DNA from: Streptococcus parasanguinis
Lineage (GTDB): Bacteria > Bacillota > Bacilli > Lactobacillales > Streptococcaceae
Direction: 5' to 3'
Length of the DNA: 64,000 nucleotides
Assembly: GCA_905188195.1 (NCBI GenBank)
Contig: CAJJKY010000002.1
Span: 186,001-250,000 of the forward strand
In this document: piece after piece, positions 12,301 through 20,100 of the stretch
How positions within the stretch are numbered: position 1 is the stretch's first letter
How the letters are laid out: each line of letters begins with the position of its first letter
Made by a program: the position numbers and the translations under genes
The notes under the pieces: model-generated
The model's input: only the letters and a program-made list of their open reading frames with translations
Database searches by the model: none
What the model was told of the DNA's origin: nothing

Positions 12301-15300
12301 TGATGCGACTGGTAATGTTAAGTTCTCTAAACTTGAGTTCAAGAAAGGTCAAGAAGGCGTACACAACTACACTGTAGAAGAAGTTAAAGGATCAGACGCA
12401 ACCGTTACATACGACACCATGAAAGCGAATGTAACAGTTACAGTGAAACACGATGGTACAGCTAAAGTACTTATCGCGACTGTAGGCGACATTGCGGATA
12501 AAGAATTTAACAACCGTGTCACTCCTCCAGAAGAACCTAAGTTCAATCCTGAAAAATATGTTGTTTCTGAAGCGAAATTTGATGTAACAGGTACGAAACT
12601 CGTTGATGATGACAAAGAATTGGCTAACAAGGTTGCGGATACAAACGCTAACCCATATGCGGACGATGCATCAAACAACGAAGAAGAAAACTTGAACACC
12701 AAGACTGTGAAACGTGGCCAAAAACTTTATTACCAAGTATGGCTTGACACGACTCAATTTGATGCAGCTAACAAGGATAACATCCAAACAGTTGGTATCA
12801 CAGATGACTTCGATGAAACTAAGTTGACTGTGAATGCTTCAGACATCAAGGCATACGATTCAGTATCAGGTGCGGATGTTACATCTAAGTTTGACATCTC
12901 AATCGCTAACGGTGTAATCACAGCTAACCTCAAAGATGGCTTCACTAAGTCACTTGGCGACGCTGAAAACACTCAAATCATTGACACTACTAAGTTCGAG
13001 TTTGGACGCTACTATAAATTTGATATTCCAGCAACTGTGAACGCAGACGTTCCTGGCGGTGCGGATATTGAAAATACTGCGACTCAAGTAGTTAACTACT
13101 ACAACCCAACGACTAAGAAAGTTGAAAAACCTGAAAAACCAACTGAAAAACGTGTTAACAACGTTCCAGTTGAAGTGGAATTCAACTTCACTAAACGTTT
13201 GGAAGGCCGTGAACTTAAGGCTAACGAATTCAACTTCGTGCTTAAAGATTCAGAAGGTAATACTCTTGAAACTGTAAGTAACGATGCATCTGGTAACGTT
13301 AAGTTCAAAGCTCTTGAGTTCAAGAAAGGTCAAGAAGGCGTACACAACTACACAGTAGAAGAAGTTAAAGGAAGCGACGCAACCGTTACATACGATACAA
13401 TGAAAGCGAATGTAACAGTTACAGTGAAACACGATGGAACAGCTAAGATTCTCGTAGCTACTGTAGGCGACATTGCGGATAAAGAATTTAACAACCGTGT
13501 AACACCTCCTGAAACTCCAGAATTCAATCCGGAAAAATATGTTCTAAACGAAAAAGAATTTGATTTAACTGGAACTTCATTATTAGATGATGATAAAGAG
13601 TTGGCAGACAAGTACGCAGATACCAATGCGAACCCATATGCGGACGATGCATCTAATAACGAAAAAGCGAATATCAATACTAAATCAGTTAAACCAGGTC
13701 AAAAACTTGTTTACCAAGTATGGTTGGATACAACTAAATTTGATGCAAACAACAAAGACCATATCCAATCAGTAGGAATCTCAGATGACTACGATGAAGC
13801 TAAAGTTGATGTTGATGGTTCAGCAATCAAAGCTTATGATGGTAAGACTGGTGCGGATGTAACAGCTAAATTCGATATCACTGTGAACAACGGTGTGATC
13901 ACTGCAACCCTTAAAGATGGCTTCACTAAGTCACTTGGCGATGCAGAAAACACACAAGTGATCGACACAACTAAATTCGAATTCGGACGTTACTACAAGT
14001 TTGATATCCCAGCTACAGTGAAAGCTGACGTTGCAGGTGGAGTTGACATCGAAAACACTGCTGCTCAAGTAGTCAACTACTACAACCCAACTACTAAGAA
14101 AGTTGAAAAACCTGAAAAACCAACTGAAAAACGTGTCAACAGCGTGCCAGTTGAAGTAGAATTCAACTTTACTAAACGTATGGAAGGCCGTGAGCTTAAA
14201 GCCAACGAATTCAGCTTCGTTCTTAAAGATTCAACTGGTAAAGAAGTTGAAACTGTGAAGAACGATAAAGATGGTAACGTTAAGTTCTCTAAACTTGAGT
14301 TCAAGAAAGGTCAAGAAGGCGTACACAACTACACAGTAGAAGAAGTTAAAGGATCTGACGCAACCGTTACATACGACACCATGAAAGCGAATGTAACAGT
14401 CACAGTTTCACACGACGGAAAAGCTAAAGTTCTGATCGCGAAAGTTGGCGACATTGCGGATAAAGAATTTAACAACAAGGTGACTCCTCCAGAAACTCCA
14501 GAGTTCAACCCAGAGAAATACATCTTGAACGCTGAGAAATTCGACCTTACTGGTAAATCACTTCTTGATGATGATAAAGAATTGGCAGACAAGGTTGCGG
14601 AAACAAACGCAAATCCTTACGCTGATAAGGCTGACAATAATGAAGCAGCAAACATCAATACTAAGACTGTGAAACGTGGCGATAAGGTTGTTTACCAAGT
14701 ATGGTTGGATACAACTAAGTTCACTGAAGCGCACAACATCCAATCTGTTGGTGTTACTGATGACTACGAAGAAGACAAGCTTGACATCAATGTTGCAAAC
14801 ATCAAAGCTTACGACTCTGTAACAGGCGAAGATGTAACAGCTAAATTTGATATCAAGGTTGAAAACGGTGTGATCTCTGCAACTTCTAAAGCGGACTTGA
14901 CTAAGTCACTTGGAGACGCAGAAAATACTCCAGTGATCGACACAACTAAGTTTGCGTTTGGACGTTACTACAAGTTCGACATCCCAGCAACAGTGAAAGA
15001 TACTGTTAAGGGTGGTGCGGATATTGAAAACACTGCAGCTCAAATCGTTCACCAATACGATCCAACAAGCAAGACAGTGAAGAAACCAAACAAACCAACT
15101 GAAAAACGTGTTGTGAACATCCCTGTTTCAGTAGAATTCAACTTCACGAAACGTTTGGAAGGCCGTGAGCTTAAAGCTAACGAATTCAGCTTTGTACTTA
15201 AAGATTCAACAGGTAAAGTTGTTGAAACAGTTAAGAACGATGCATCTGGTAACGTTAAGTTCTCAGCTCTTGAATTCAAGAAAGGTCAAGAAGGAACTTA

Positions 15301-16711
15301 CAACTACACTGTAGAAGAAGTCAAAGGAACTGATACAACCGTTACTTATGACACGATGAAAGCAGTTGTAACAGTTGAAGTTTCTCATGATGGAACAGCG
15401 AAAGCTCTCCTTACTAAGGTAACGGATCCATCAGACAAAGAATTCAATAACACTGTTCGCCCACCTGAAACTCCAGAATTCAACCCAGAGAAATACATCT
15501 TGAACGAATCTAAATTCGATCTTACAGGTGTGAAACTTCTCGACGATGATGACGAGTTGAAGAATAAAGTTGCGGACACAAATGCAAATCCTTACGTTGA
15601 TAAGACTGATAACAACGAAGCTCAAAATATCAATACGAAGACACTCAAGAAAGGTGATAAAGTATACTACCAAGTATGGTTGGATACAACTAAATTCACT
15701 GAAGCACACAATATTCAATCTGTTGGTGTTACAGATAAATATGACAGTGCAAACTTGACTGTCAACGGAGCTGATATTAAGGCATACGACTCTGTAACAG
15801 GAGAAGATGTAACAGCTAAGTTTGATATCAAGGTTGAAAACGGTGTGATTACTGCAACATCTAAAGCAGACTTGACTAAGTCACTTGGCGATGCAGAAAA
15901 TACACAAGTTATCGACACAACTAAGTTGGCCTTTGGACGTTACTACAAGTTTGAAATTCCTGCAGAAATTAAACAATCTGCTCAAGATGGTGTGGACATT
16001 GAAAATACAGCTTCACAAATCGTACACCAATACGATCCAACTAAGAAGACTGTAGAAAAACCAGAAAAACCAACTGAAAAACGTGTAGTCAACATTCCAG
16101 TTAAGGTTCAATTCCAATTCACTAAGAAATTGGAAGGTCGTGCATTGAAGGCTGGTGAATTCAGCTTCGTTCTTAAGGACGAAAAAGGAAATGTGATCGA
16201 AACCGTAACCAATGATGCGGCTGGTAAGATCACCTTCTCAAATCTTGAATTCAAACGTGGTGAAGAAGGAACTCATCTCTACCATGTAGAAGAAATCCGT
16301 GGCACAGATTCTAGCATCGAATACGATAAGATGGTTGCCACTGTGGGTATTATGATTAACAAAGACGGTAAAGTATTGACGGCTATTACTCAGTTGCCAG
16401 AAGATACAGAGTTTAACAACACTGTTATTCCGCCAACAACACCGCCAACAACACCGCCAAATACACCACCAACAACACCACCGAATACACCACCGACAAC
16501 ACCGCCGACAACGCCACCAACACCACCAACACCACCAACACCACCAACAACACCGCCAACACCACCAACGCCACCAACACCTACAACTCCTCCAGCTCCA
16601 GCACTTCCTGAAACTGGTGAAGAACAATCAGCATCTGCTGCATTGTTAGGTGCTGCACTTGGTATGGTTGGCCTTGCGGGACTTGCAAAACGCAAAAAAC
16701 GCGAAGACTAA
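3335..16711 (+). CDS. Giant LPXTG adhesin with alternating Spy0128-like and SspB-like isopeptide modules
   Basis: A wall-anchored fibrillar adhesin of 4458 residues. Residues 1-39 are a YSIRK-type signal (FSLRKYSVGVCSVLLG, predicted cut after SASA). An Ala/Ser/Thr/Glu-rich segment runs to about residue 255 and ends in a GRRRSRRAV stretch. Residues about 255-705 are a binding region homologous to those of SRR-1 and SRR-3 downstream (shared YKVVD, NFTAS/NYTAS, FDGYxLYQ motifs). Residues about 712-1408 are six Spy0128/FctA-like modules. Residues about 1410-4365 alternate SspB-like (xVSKxKxDITG...) and Spy0128-like (FNFTKxLEGREL...YTVEEV...EFNN) modules. A Pro/Thr tract follows, then LPETG at 4424-4428, a hydrophobic segment and KRKKRED. 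In the pilin-like modules the Lys of FTK, the Glu of VEE and the Asn of EFNN are placed as in modules that form Lys-Asn isopeptide bonds; the bonds themselves are inferred. A strong AAGGAG site supports the start. The ligand is unknown. Confidence 0.9.
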   Translation: MKDVFNKRQRFSLRKYSVGVCSVLLGTALFAAGAQSASADEAKAASESAGTAASEATQPAATESSQAEAPAASKAYGEGASVPKIDLSGTATATSETPASATEKTEAAVTPAATENKVAPAETKKTEEASKPLNVGSLPEIALPTAKKAETSSKPASTTAATTAPTTATRAAAGESSERAAAREEATTPAGTTTFSATVSSAAPITGTETTAQAETAASTDAATAVANAATERTNAGALAVSGRRRSRRAVTNEAVTGDHNSNPVAVSTYLKDGEKVTPEIKDANGATVRSQTVPAGYAAKEGDWYTYSIVDLTRFNERYNTNYYSRAYKRFDESTDTVVELLDKNTGNVVETRTITATSGIQKFTTTATASRGELTYQVDYDKGLGAGPGKTDQPFIQFGFEPGASIQALVAPGHNLTPDEKKLYDAVYAARTSTDIINVVEPAYNGRTITDTNAKIPVSVEKTTYYKVVDKNNPTFNANKTDVTVQDYKENGNEVDLARYTTKAMEGQNFTASGVRQFDGYKLYQTADANDKSGYVSRPYKVGTKFMDAERAGIKRIKEIVGEDGSVVVRVYLLDPKQQSKRSDGTLETDGYMLLAETKPIKPGDYNKEDLVVKKSPLNTIAFTDSKGVNYPNGKEVPFDFQTAAGYTPKKTVFVPFLGDNIGHLSPNEQLVRGVNGIGTNVDLLNSLTPYKQPVYYYVKQEPVEVTPEVEKQLEGRVLVDGEFSFKIKEVQPNKSLPAYEETVTNKADGKATFSKLTFNKVGTYDYTITEIPGSDKNVDYDEMTVSMTVTVTENAQGDLQAKVKYSAEGGFKSSADDKVFNNYVVAPVKTKFDFSKALAGRELKAGEFSFVLKDSDGKVIQTKTNTKAGVVAFDDLTFDNTQVGTHKYTVEEVIPENKETGMTYDTMKAEVTITVTKQGHVLKATNTLPSDTEFNNTFTPVATQAQFKFTKKLEGKELTKDAFTFELLEKGKVIQTKKNAADGTIQFDAISYDKEGSHTYTVREVAGTDTNIDYDDMNAVVTVNVTKDAASGVLTAKVTMPEDTEFNNFAVAPVKTRFDFSKALAGRELKDGEFTFVLKDADGNTLQTKTNNKQGVVAFDDLTFDNTQVGTHKYTVEEVQGSEAGMQYDTMKAEVTITVTKEGHVLKATNTLPADTEFNNTFTPAATQAQFKFTKRLEGKELTKDAFTFELLENNKVIQTKKNAADGSITFDAIKYSVEGEHTYTVREVAGTDTNIDYDSMNAVVTVNVTKDAASGILTANVTMPEDTEFNNYVVAPVVTKFDFTKKLAGRELKAGEFSFVLKDANGAVVETVKNDAAGNVTFSELSFDNTKVGTHTYTVEEVIPENKEFGMTYDQMKATVTVEVAKNGHSLTTVTNVTSTGGKDANGKATDGTADKEFNNKVTPPETPEFQPEKFVVSKEKYDITGNKLMDDDDELTNEYTETNADPYVDKTTNNEPENLNTKTVKRGSKLVYQVWLDTTKFTEANNIQYVGVSDTYDADKLDVNAADIKAYDSVTGAEVTNKFDIKVENGTITATSKDEFIKDKVNAPVIDTTKFEFGRYYKFDIPATVKESVKAGADIENTANQTVHVYNPVSKTVEKPEKPTQKRVNSVPVPVEMNFTKRLEGRELQAKEFEFVLKKDGVEVERVKNDAAGKIVFKTLEFGRDDLGKTYNYTVEETPGTDATVKYDTMVATVKVVVSHDGTAKAIVANVTDAADKEFNNRVTPPTEPKFQPEKYVVSKEKYDITGDKLVDDDRELADKYADTNANPYADDASNNEAENLNTKTVERGSKLVYQVWLDTTKFDAANKDNIQTVGISDNYDEAKLNLNKADIKAYDSVTGAEVTDKFDIAVNNGVITANLKAGFTKSLGDAENTQVIDTTKFEFGRYYKFDIPTTVKDDVVAGADIENTAAQVVNYYNPTTKKVEKPEKPTEKRVNNVPISVEFNFTKKLEGRELKANEFTFELKDSDNVVIATATNDAAGNFKFTPVDYTNKAGKTVTALKYQKGQEGTYTYTVTEVKGTDSTVTYDTMAAVVTVKVSHDGTAKALITNVTEPADKEFNNRVTPPTEPKFQPEKYVVSKAKFDITGTKLVDDDSELTDKYGETNTNPYVDTTANNEDENLNTKPVERGQKLYYQVWLDTTKFSATNKENIQTVGITDNYDKDKLTVNASDIKVYDSVTGADVTTKFDISDNNGVLTANLKDGFTKSLGDAENTQIIDTTKFEFGRYYKFDIPATVKDDVVAGADIENKAAQVVNYYNPVSKTVEKPNKPTEKRVNSVPISVEFNFTKKLEGRELKAGEFTFELKDSDNVVIATATNDAAGKIKFAPVDYTNKAGETVTALKYKKGQEGTYKYTVEEVKGTDATVEYDTMKAVVTVEVRHDGTAKALITNVTEPADKEFNNTVRPPEEPKFQPEKYVVSKEKFDITGDKLVDDDKELADKYADTNANPYADDASNNEKENLNTKTVKRGDKLVYQVWLDTTKFDAANKDNIQSVGISDDYDEAKLELDSTKIKAYDSVTGAEVTDKFDISVNNGVITATLKDGFTKSLGDAENTQVIDTTKFEFGRYYKFDIPTTVKADVPGGVDIENTAAQVVNYYNPTTKKVEKPSKPTEKRVNNVPVEVEFNFTKRLEGRELKANEFSFVLKDSTGKEVETVSNDASGNVKFKALEFKKGDEGVHNYTVEEVKGSDATVTYDTMKANVTVTVKHDGTAKVLIATVGDIADKEFNNRVTPPEEPKFQPEKYVLNTAKFSITDNKLLDDDAELTDKYGETNTDPYVDKTNNNEAENINTKTVKRGEKIYYQVWLDTTKFDAANKDNVQTVGITDDFDETKVDVDGSAIKAYDSVTGADVTNKFDITVNNGVMTATLKDGFTKSLGDAENTQIIDTTKFEFGRYYKFDIPATVKNDVPGGADIENTAAQVVNYYNPVSKTVEKPNKPTEKRVNNVPVEVEFNFTKRLEGRELKANEFSFVLKDSEGKTLETVSNDATGNVKFSKLEFKKGQEGVHNYTVEEVKGSDATVTYDTMKANVTVTVKHDGTAKVLIATVGDIADKEFNNRVTPPEEPKFNPEKYVVSEAKFDVTGTKLVDDDKELANKVADTNANPYADDASNNEEENLNTKTVKRGQKLYYQVWLDTTQFDAANKDNIQTVGITDDFDETKLTVNASDIKAYDSVSGADVTSKFDISIANGVITANLKDGFTKSLGDAENTQIIDTTKFEFGRYYKFDIPATVNADVPGGADIENTATQVVNYYNPTTKKVEKPEKPTEKRVNNVPVEVEFNFTKRLEGRELKANEFNFVLKDSEGNTLETVSNDASGNVKFKALEFKKGQEGVHNYTVEEVKGSDATVTYDTMKANVTVTVKHDGTAKILVATVGDIADKEFNNRVTPPETPEFNPEKYVLNEKEFDLTGTSLLDDDKELADKYADTNANPYADDASNNEKANINTKSVKPGQKLVYQVWLDTTKFDANNKDHIQSVGISDDYDEAKVDVDGSAIKAYDGKTGADVTAKFDITVNNGVITATLKDGFTKSLGDAENTQVIDTTKFEFGRYYKFDIPATVKADVAGGVDIENTAAQVVNYYNPTTKKVEKPEKPTEKRVNSVPVEVEFNFTKRMEGRELKANEFSFVLKDSTGKEVETVKNDKDGNVKFSKLEFKKGQEGVHNYTVEEVKGSDATVTYDTMKANVTVTVSHDGKAKVLIAKVGDIADKEFNNKVTPPETPEFNPEKYILNAEKFDLTGKSLLDDDKELADKVAETNANPYADKADNNEAANINTKTVKRGDKVVYQVWLDTTKFTEAHNIQSVGVTDDYEEDKLDINVANIKAYDSVTGEDVTAKFDIKVENGVISATSKADLTKSLGDAENTPVIDTTKFAFGRYYKFDIPATVKDTVKGGADIENTAAQIVHQYDPTSKTVKKPNKPTEKRVVNIPVSVEFNFTKRLEGRELKANEFSFVLKDSTGKVVETVKNDASGNVKFSALEFKKGQEGTYNYTVEEVKGTDTTVTYDTMKAVVTVEVSHDGTAKALLTKVTDPSDKEFNNTVRPPETPEFNPEKYILNESKFDLTGVKLLDDDDELKNKVADTNANPYVDKTDNNEAQNINTKTLKKGDKVYYQVWLDTTKFTEAHNIQSVGVTDKYDSANLTVNGADIKAYDSVTGEDVTAKFDIKVENGVITATSKADLTKSLGDAENTQVIDTTKLAFGRYYKFEIPAEIKQSAQDGVDIENTASQIVHQYDPTKKTVEKPEKPTEKRVVNIPVKVQFQFTKKLEGRALKAGEFSFVLKDEKGNVIETVTNDAAGKITFSNLEFKRGEEGTHLYHVEEIRGTDSSIEYDKMVATVGIMINKDGKVLTAITQLPEDTEFNNTVIPPTTPPTTPPNTPPTTPPNTPPTTPPTTPPTPPTPPTPPTTPPTPPTPPTPTTPPAPALPETGEEQSASAALLGAALGMVGLAGLAKRKKRED
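5456..7560 (+). repeat. Six consecutive Spy0128-like modules in the giant adhesin
   Basis: Six tandem copies of a roughly 110-120-residue module start with variants of KxLEGREL/ALAGREL and end in EFNN. Two subtypes alternate: FDFSKALAGREL and FKFTKxLEGKEL. The latter keeps the sequence KELTKDAFTFELL. Confidence 0.85.
7560..16430 (+). repeat. Nine SspB-like plus nine Spy0128-like modules, alternating
   Basis: The higher-order unit is about 980-1020 bases: an SspB-like module (DITGxKLxDDDxEL to KFEFGRYYKFDIP) and then a Spy0128-like module. Unit starts recur at about 9.18, 10.20, 11.22, 12.20, 13.18, 14.16 and 15.14 kb. Long near-identical DNA blocks, for example around the GFTKSLGDAENT codons, point to recent amplification or gene conversion. 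Confidence 0.85.
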
Positions 16712-16864
16712 AATTGAGGTGACATCAGCAAACTTGTTGATGAGGTGACAATTTTAGATCCAACAGGAAGAGGCTTTGCTCGAAAGAGCAAGGCCTCTTT
16801 GTTTGGTATTGGAAACTTAGAAAAACATGCATAAATGTGATGAAAAAGTTTCAGTAAAATTCCA

Positions 16865-16893
16865 TTGACTTGAAGTGGAGAAAACAGTATACT
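16865..16893 (+). promoter_or_regulatory. Strong promoter of a probable small RNA
   Basis: TTGACT and TATACT are separated by exactly 17 bases, with no coding sequence downstream before a terminator. A start near 16900 is predicted. Confidence 0.75.
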
Positions 16894-16899
16894 AGTAAA

Positions 16900-17095
16900 G
16901 CAATTTGATCTTTCAAACTGCCGGCAACAAGGGGAATGAATCCACTTTGAATTGGGATACAGTAGGGTTTGGAGTGGTAGTACTTCACACCCTTATTGTC
17001 GTCAGTCACCCTCATAAAAGGGATCTAGACTCTGAATGAGTTGTATAAATATAAAAAAACTTCCTTGGAACAGAATTCCATAGGAAGTTTCTTTG
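16900..17095 (+). ncRNA. Probable structured small RNA (about 195 nt), family unknown
   Basis: Bounded by a near-consensus promoter and a strong terminator, with no credible reading frame. The predicted fold has a 5' hairpin TTTGA-TCTT-TCAAA (16904-16917). A long-range helix pairs 16917-16933 with 16990-17006 (ACTG with CAGT, then CGGCAACAAGGG with CCCTTATTGTCG, 11 of 12 pairs). A hairpin CCCT/AGGG lies within an AGTC/GACT stem, and the terminator follows. I do not recognise it as 6S RNA, tmRNA, RNase P RNA, SRP RNA or a T-box. It could also be a leader for a lost gene. The whole interval from the giant adhesin stop to the dextranase stop (16712-17105) holds only this RNA and its control sites. 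Confidence 0.6.
17057..17095. terminator. Bidirectional terminator between the small RNA and the dextranase
   Basis: The stem AAACTTCCT-TGGAA / TTCCA-AGGAAGTTT (one bulge) is flanked by an A-run on the left and a T-rich run on the right, so it can serve both the plus-strand RNA and the minus-strand dextranase gene. Confidence 0.85.
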
Positions 17096-17105
17096 TGTTT
17101 GGGAT

Positions 17106-20100
17106 CTACTCTTGTTTCTTTTTGTAAGGGATAAGACTGGACAAACCTGCTAAGAGGCCAAGTCCAAGTAGGGCTAGCTGAGAGGTTCCTTCACCTGTTG
17201 CAGGTAGATGAGTTCCTTCTTGAGGGGTGTTAGGAACAACTTCAGGGAGTTCCTCTGTTTGGCTTGTAGTTTCAAGAGGGTTCTCCTCTTCTTTATTAGT
17301 AAGAAGTGTTGATCCCTTTTCTTCATGAGCGTCAGTTGTGTTTGCTTTTGTCACGGAAGGAAGAGGGCTGACTGTTTCTTCTTTTTCGGTTTCTGGGGAT
17401 GGTTGTGGAGTAGGGATTTCTTTGACCTTGTAGGCAAAGATCAAGATGGTTGTTCCCACTTCTACGTTCCCAGTTTGTTCAGCTACACCGATCCGTTCGT
17501 AAATGTGGCCGTCGTAGGAGATCTCATCTGGTGCGCTAGCGACGTAATGGGTTCCATTGTCCACATTTGTTGCAACAGCAAGCTCTGGTTGCAATTCAGT
17601 GTTAGTATCTTGGATGACAAATCGCGCGATGACCGTTCCCGTAGCTAACTTGTAATCATAGATGACAGTTTTCGTTTCCTTAGTGACTGTGCCACTTGGA
17701 TCAGCAGAATCAGCACGGTGTCCAACTAGATGGTAGATACGACCATCTTTTGTGATTTCTGTTGGGGCCTCACTGGTGTACTTGGTGCCGAAATCTACCT
17801 CTGTAGCGAGGTCTTGCGCCTCTTGCAGATCAGTATCGCCTCCCTCAGTGAGGAATCGTACTCTGACCGATCCTTTGGTGATGGAATAGTTAATAGCAGT
17901 ATCAGCTGTTGGAGACTCAGGGCTTGGAAGAAGATAGCCTTTGGTTTCGTCAAGTGGATCCACAAGGTTTAAGACTTGTCCACGAGCATCTTTTGGCTCT
18001 AATCCCTCTACGTAAGGAAGGATAGCAGTAGGAGATGCGATGGCGGTTGGATTTGTGGGATCGTTTAGATAAGTGATCTCTTTTTGAGCATGAGCTGGTT
18101 CTTTACCAGTAGCATAGCTGATCCTATAGGCACCGACTGGGCGATAGATGACTGTATCTGTGATGTCTGCTGCATCAGCATGCATGCCAGTATGTTCTCC
18201 TGCTTTTGTCAGATCAGAAGAGGCGGCATCAGTCGATTCTTCTGCTACGACAACATAGCCTTTTTTGACGGGATTTTCAAGAGCTGCAAAGCTTGTGCCG
18301 TCTTGAGCTGTCCAGTCTTCAAGACTTGTCTCGCCTGTCACCAAATTGATGGTACCTTTGCGAGTGAAATGAAGGCTGTCAGTTTGATCAGCTATTCCTG
18401 CAGGCTGGCGGTTAGATCCATCCTGGTCCTCTGTTACATAGGTCACTGTACGTGTCACTGTTTCAGATAAATAATCCAGATCAGCCGTTGTTTGACCAGC
18501 TGGAGCTAGAGGAGTTGGATAGACACGACCCTCGCTATCTCCTGGGACAACTTGACCGGCTTGGATGGGCTGTGTTGCAGAAAATTCTACAATTTTTGGT
18601 GCCAAGCGGACAATAAACTCTTGAACGCCATCTTCATTGGTGTTGGTAGCGTCGCGGTCAAAGTTTGGTTGTCCGTCTGCATCGAAGCCATTCTCTACTA
18701 GTTCATAGCCTTTCTTCAAATAGTTGGCAATGGTTTCTTTTGTCGAGTAGTTGATCTTTTCACCTGTATGACCAACCAAGTCACTGGAACGCTCCAGCTC
18801 AACTCCGTTTTCATCTTGATAAAGAATATGAGCGGCTTCATTGAGTTTGACGTAGAGCATATCCCATACATCTAGACTCGGAACATCGATAGCAGCCATC
18901 CATTGGCCAGCCCCTCCGTCATAATAAACATTTGCGCTTGTTTCCCGGAGGTTGATGTTGTATTTTCCTTCAACAGCATCAGGTGTTGCCCAGTAAATGC
19001 TGGCGTGTTCAGCCTGGTCTTTTGTGATTTTTCCGAGTGGAACAAAAGCTTGAATATTGGTCAATTTTTCGGTTGTATTGACAGCGCTGTTCCATTTATT
19101 TTCTGTAATGCCGACCAAATTAATCAAGTGAGCAATCCGATCACCTGTCTTGGTTTCTTTTGTAATGGTATAAACGGTTCCAGGTTGAACCCCGTCAGCA
19201 TTATCCAGGTTGGATCCGATGAAGTTGCCGTTTACCAGTACATTTGTATTGTCTACAATCCGATGAGTATCATGTGCCAAGGTGTCGCGCCCGCGGAGAA
19301 GTTCTTGATAAGCAACGATGAATTCTTGGTAGTTGAATTCTGCATTGGCAAAATCAGCATTGACTGGTAGGTTTTGATTGAGATACCATTCTGCTTGGAT
19401 CACCCCAAAACCTTTAGCATCCTGAGAAGTATTGAGGGCTGCAGTCGTCATATGGTAACCACCGCTTGCTGCGATGATGGCATCTGTCAGCAATTCGTTG
19501 TCTTTGCTGAGGGTTGATGCATTTTTACCACGATGGGTATAGGCTGCGATAATAGGAGATTTCCCCTTGTATAAATCACGCATCCGTTCGGTAAGGCGCG
19601 TCAAGGCTTGGTAGGTAGAGTCATAAGCAATGCTATCTCCCCAAACTTCCGCATAAGGTGCAGAGACATTGGTCTTTCCTAGTCGATCAGCATCTCCAGT
19701 GGAGATATCGTTGATCATGAAATCATAGCCTTCTTTTTTGAGGGCCTCTGTCGCAGCTGTGGCTAGTTCTGGATAGTGTTCGCTCAAAGAGAAACCTTTT
19801 CCAGGTTCACTGACTTTTTCCACCCAGTTAGATCCCATGGTATCCCCTTGCCATCCATCAAAATTCCCTTCTTTCATGGCTTTGGTCATGACTTCAATGA
19901 TAAATTTTTGCCAATTTGGATCACCCGGATCGAGAAATTGTTGGATATCAGTCGCTGTGACATTACCCTTTTTACCAAAGTTGAAATGGTCTTGTAGATT
20001 GCTAACAATGGCACTTTTCACTTCATTTGGGACCCCTTCTTCGAGGGAAACCGCGTAAATCATGTTATACAGCATGGCTTTGGCACCAGTTGTATGGACA

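Noticed and set aside
16900..17095. Assignment of the small RNA as 6S, tmRNA or a T-box leader
   Set aside because: It lacks the closed end-to-end stem of 6S, the tag frame and tRNA-like ends of tmRNA, and the T-box sequence; it also has a separate 5' hairpin.
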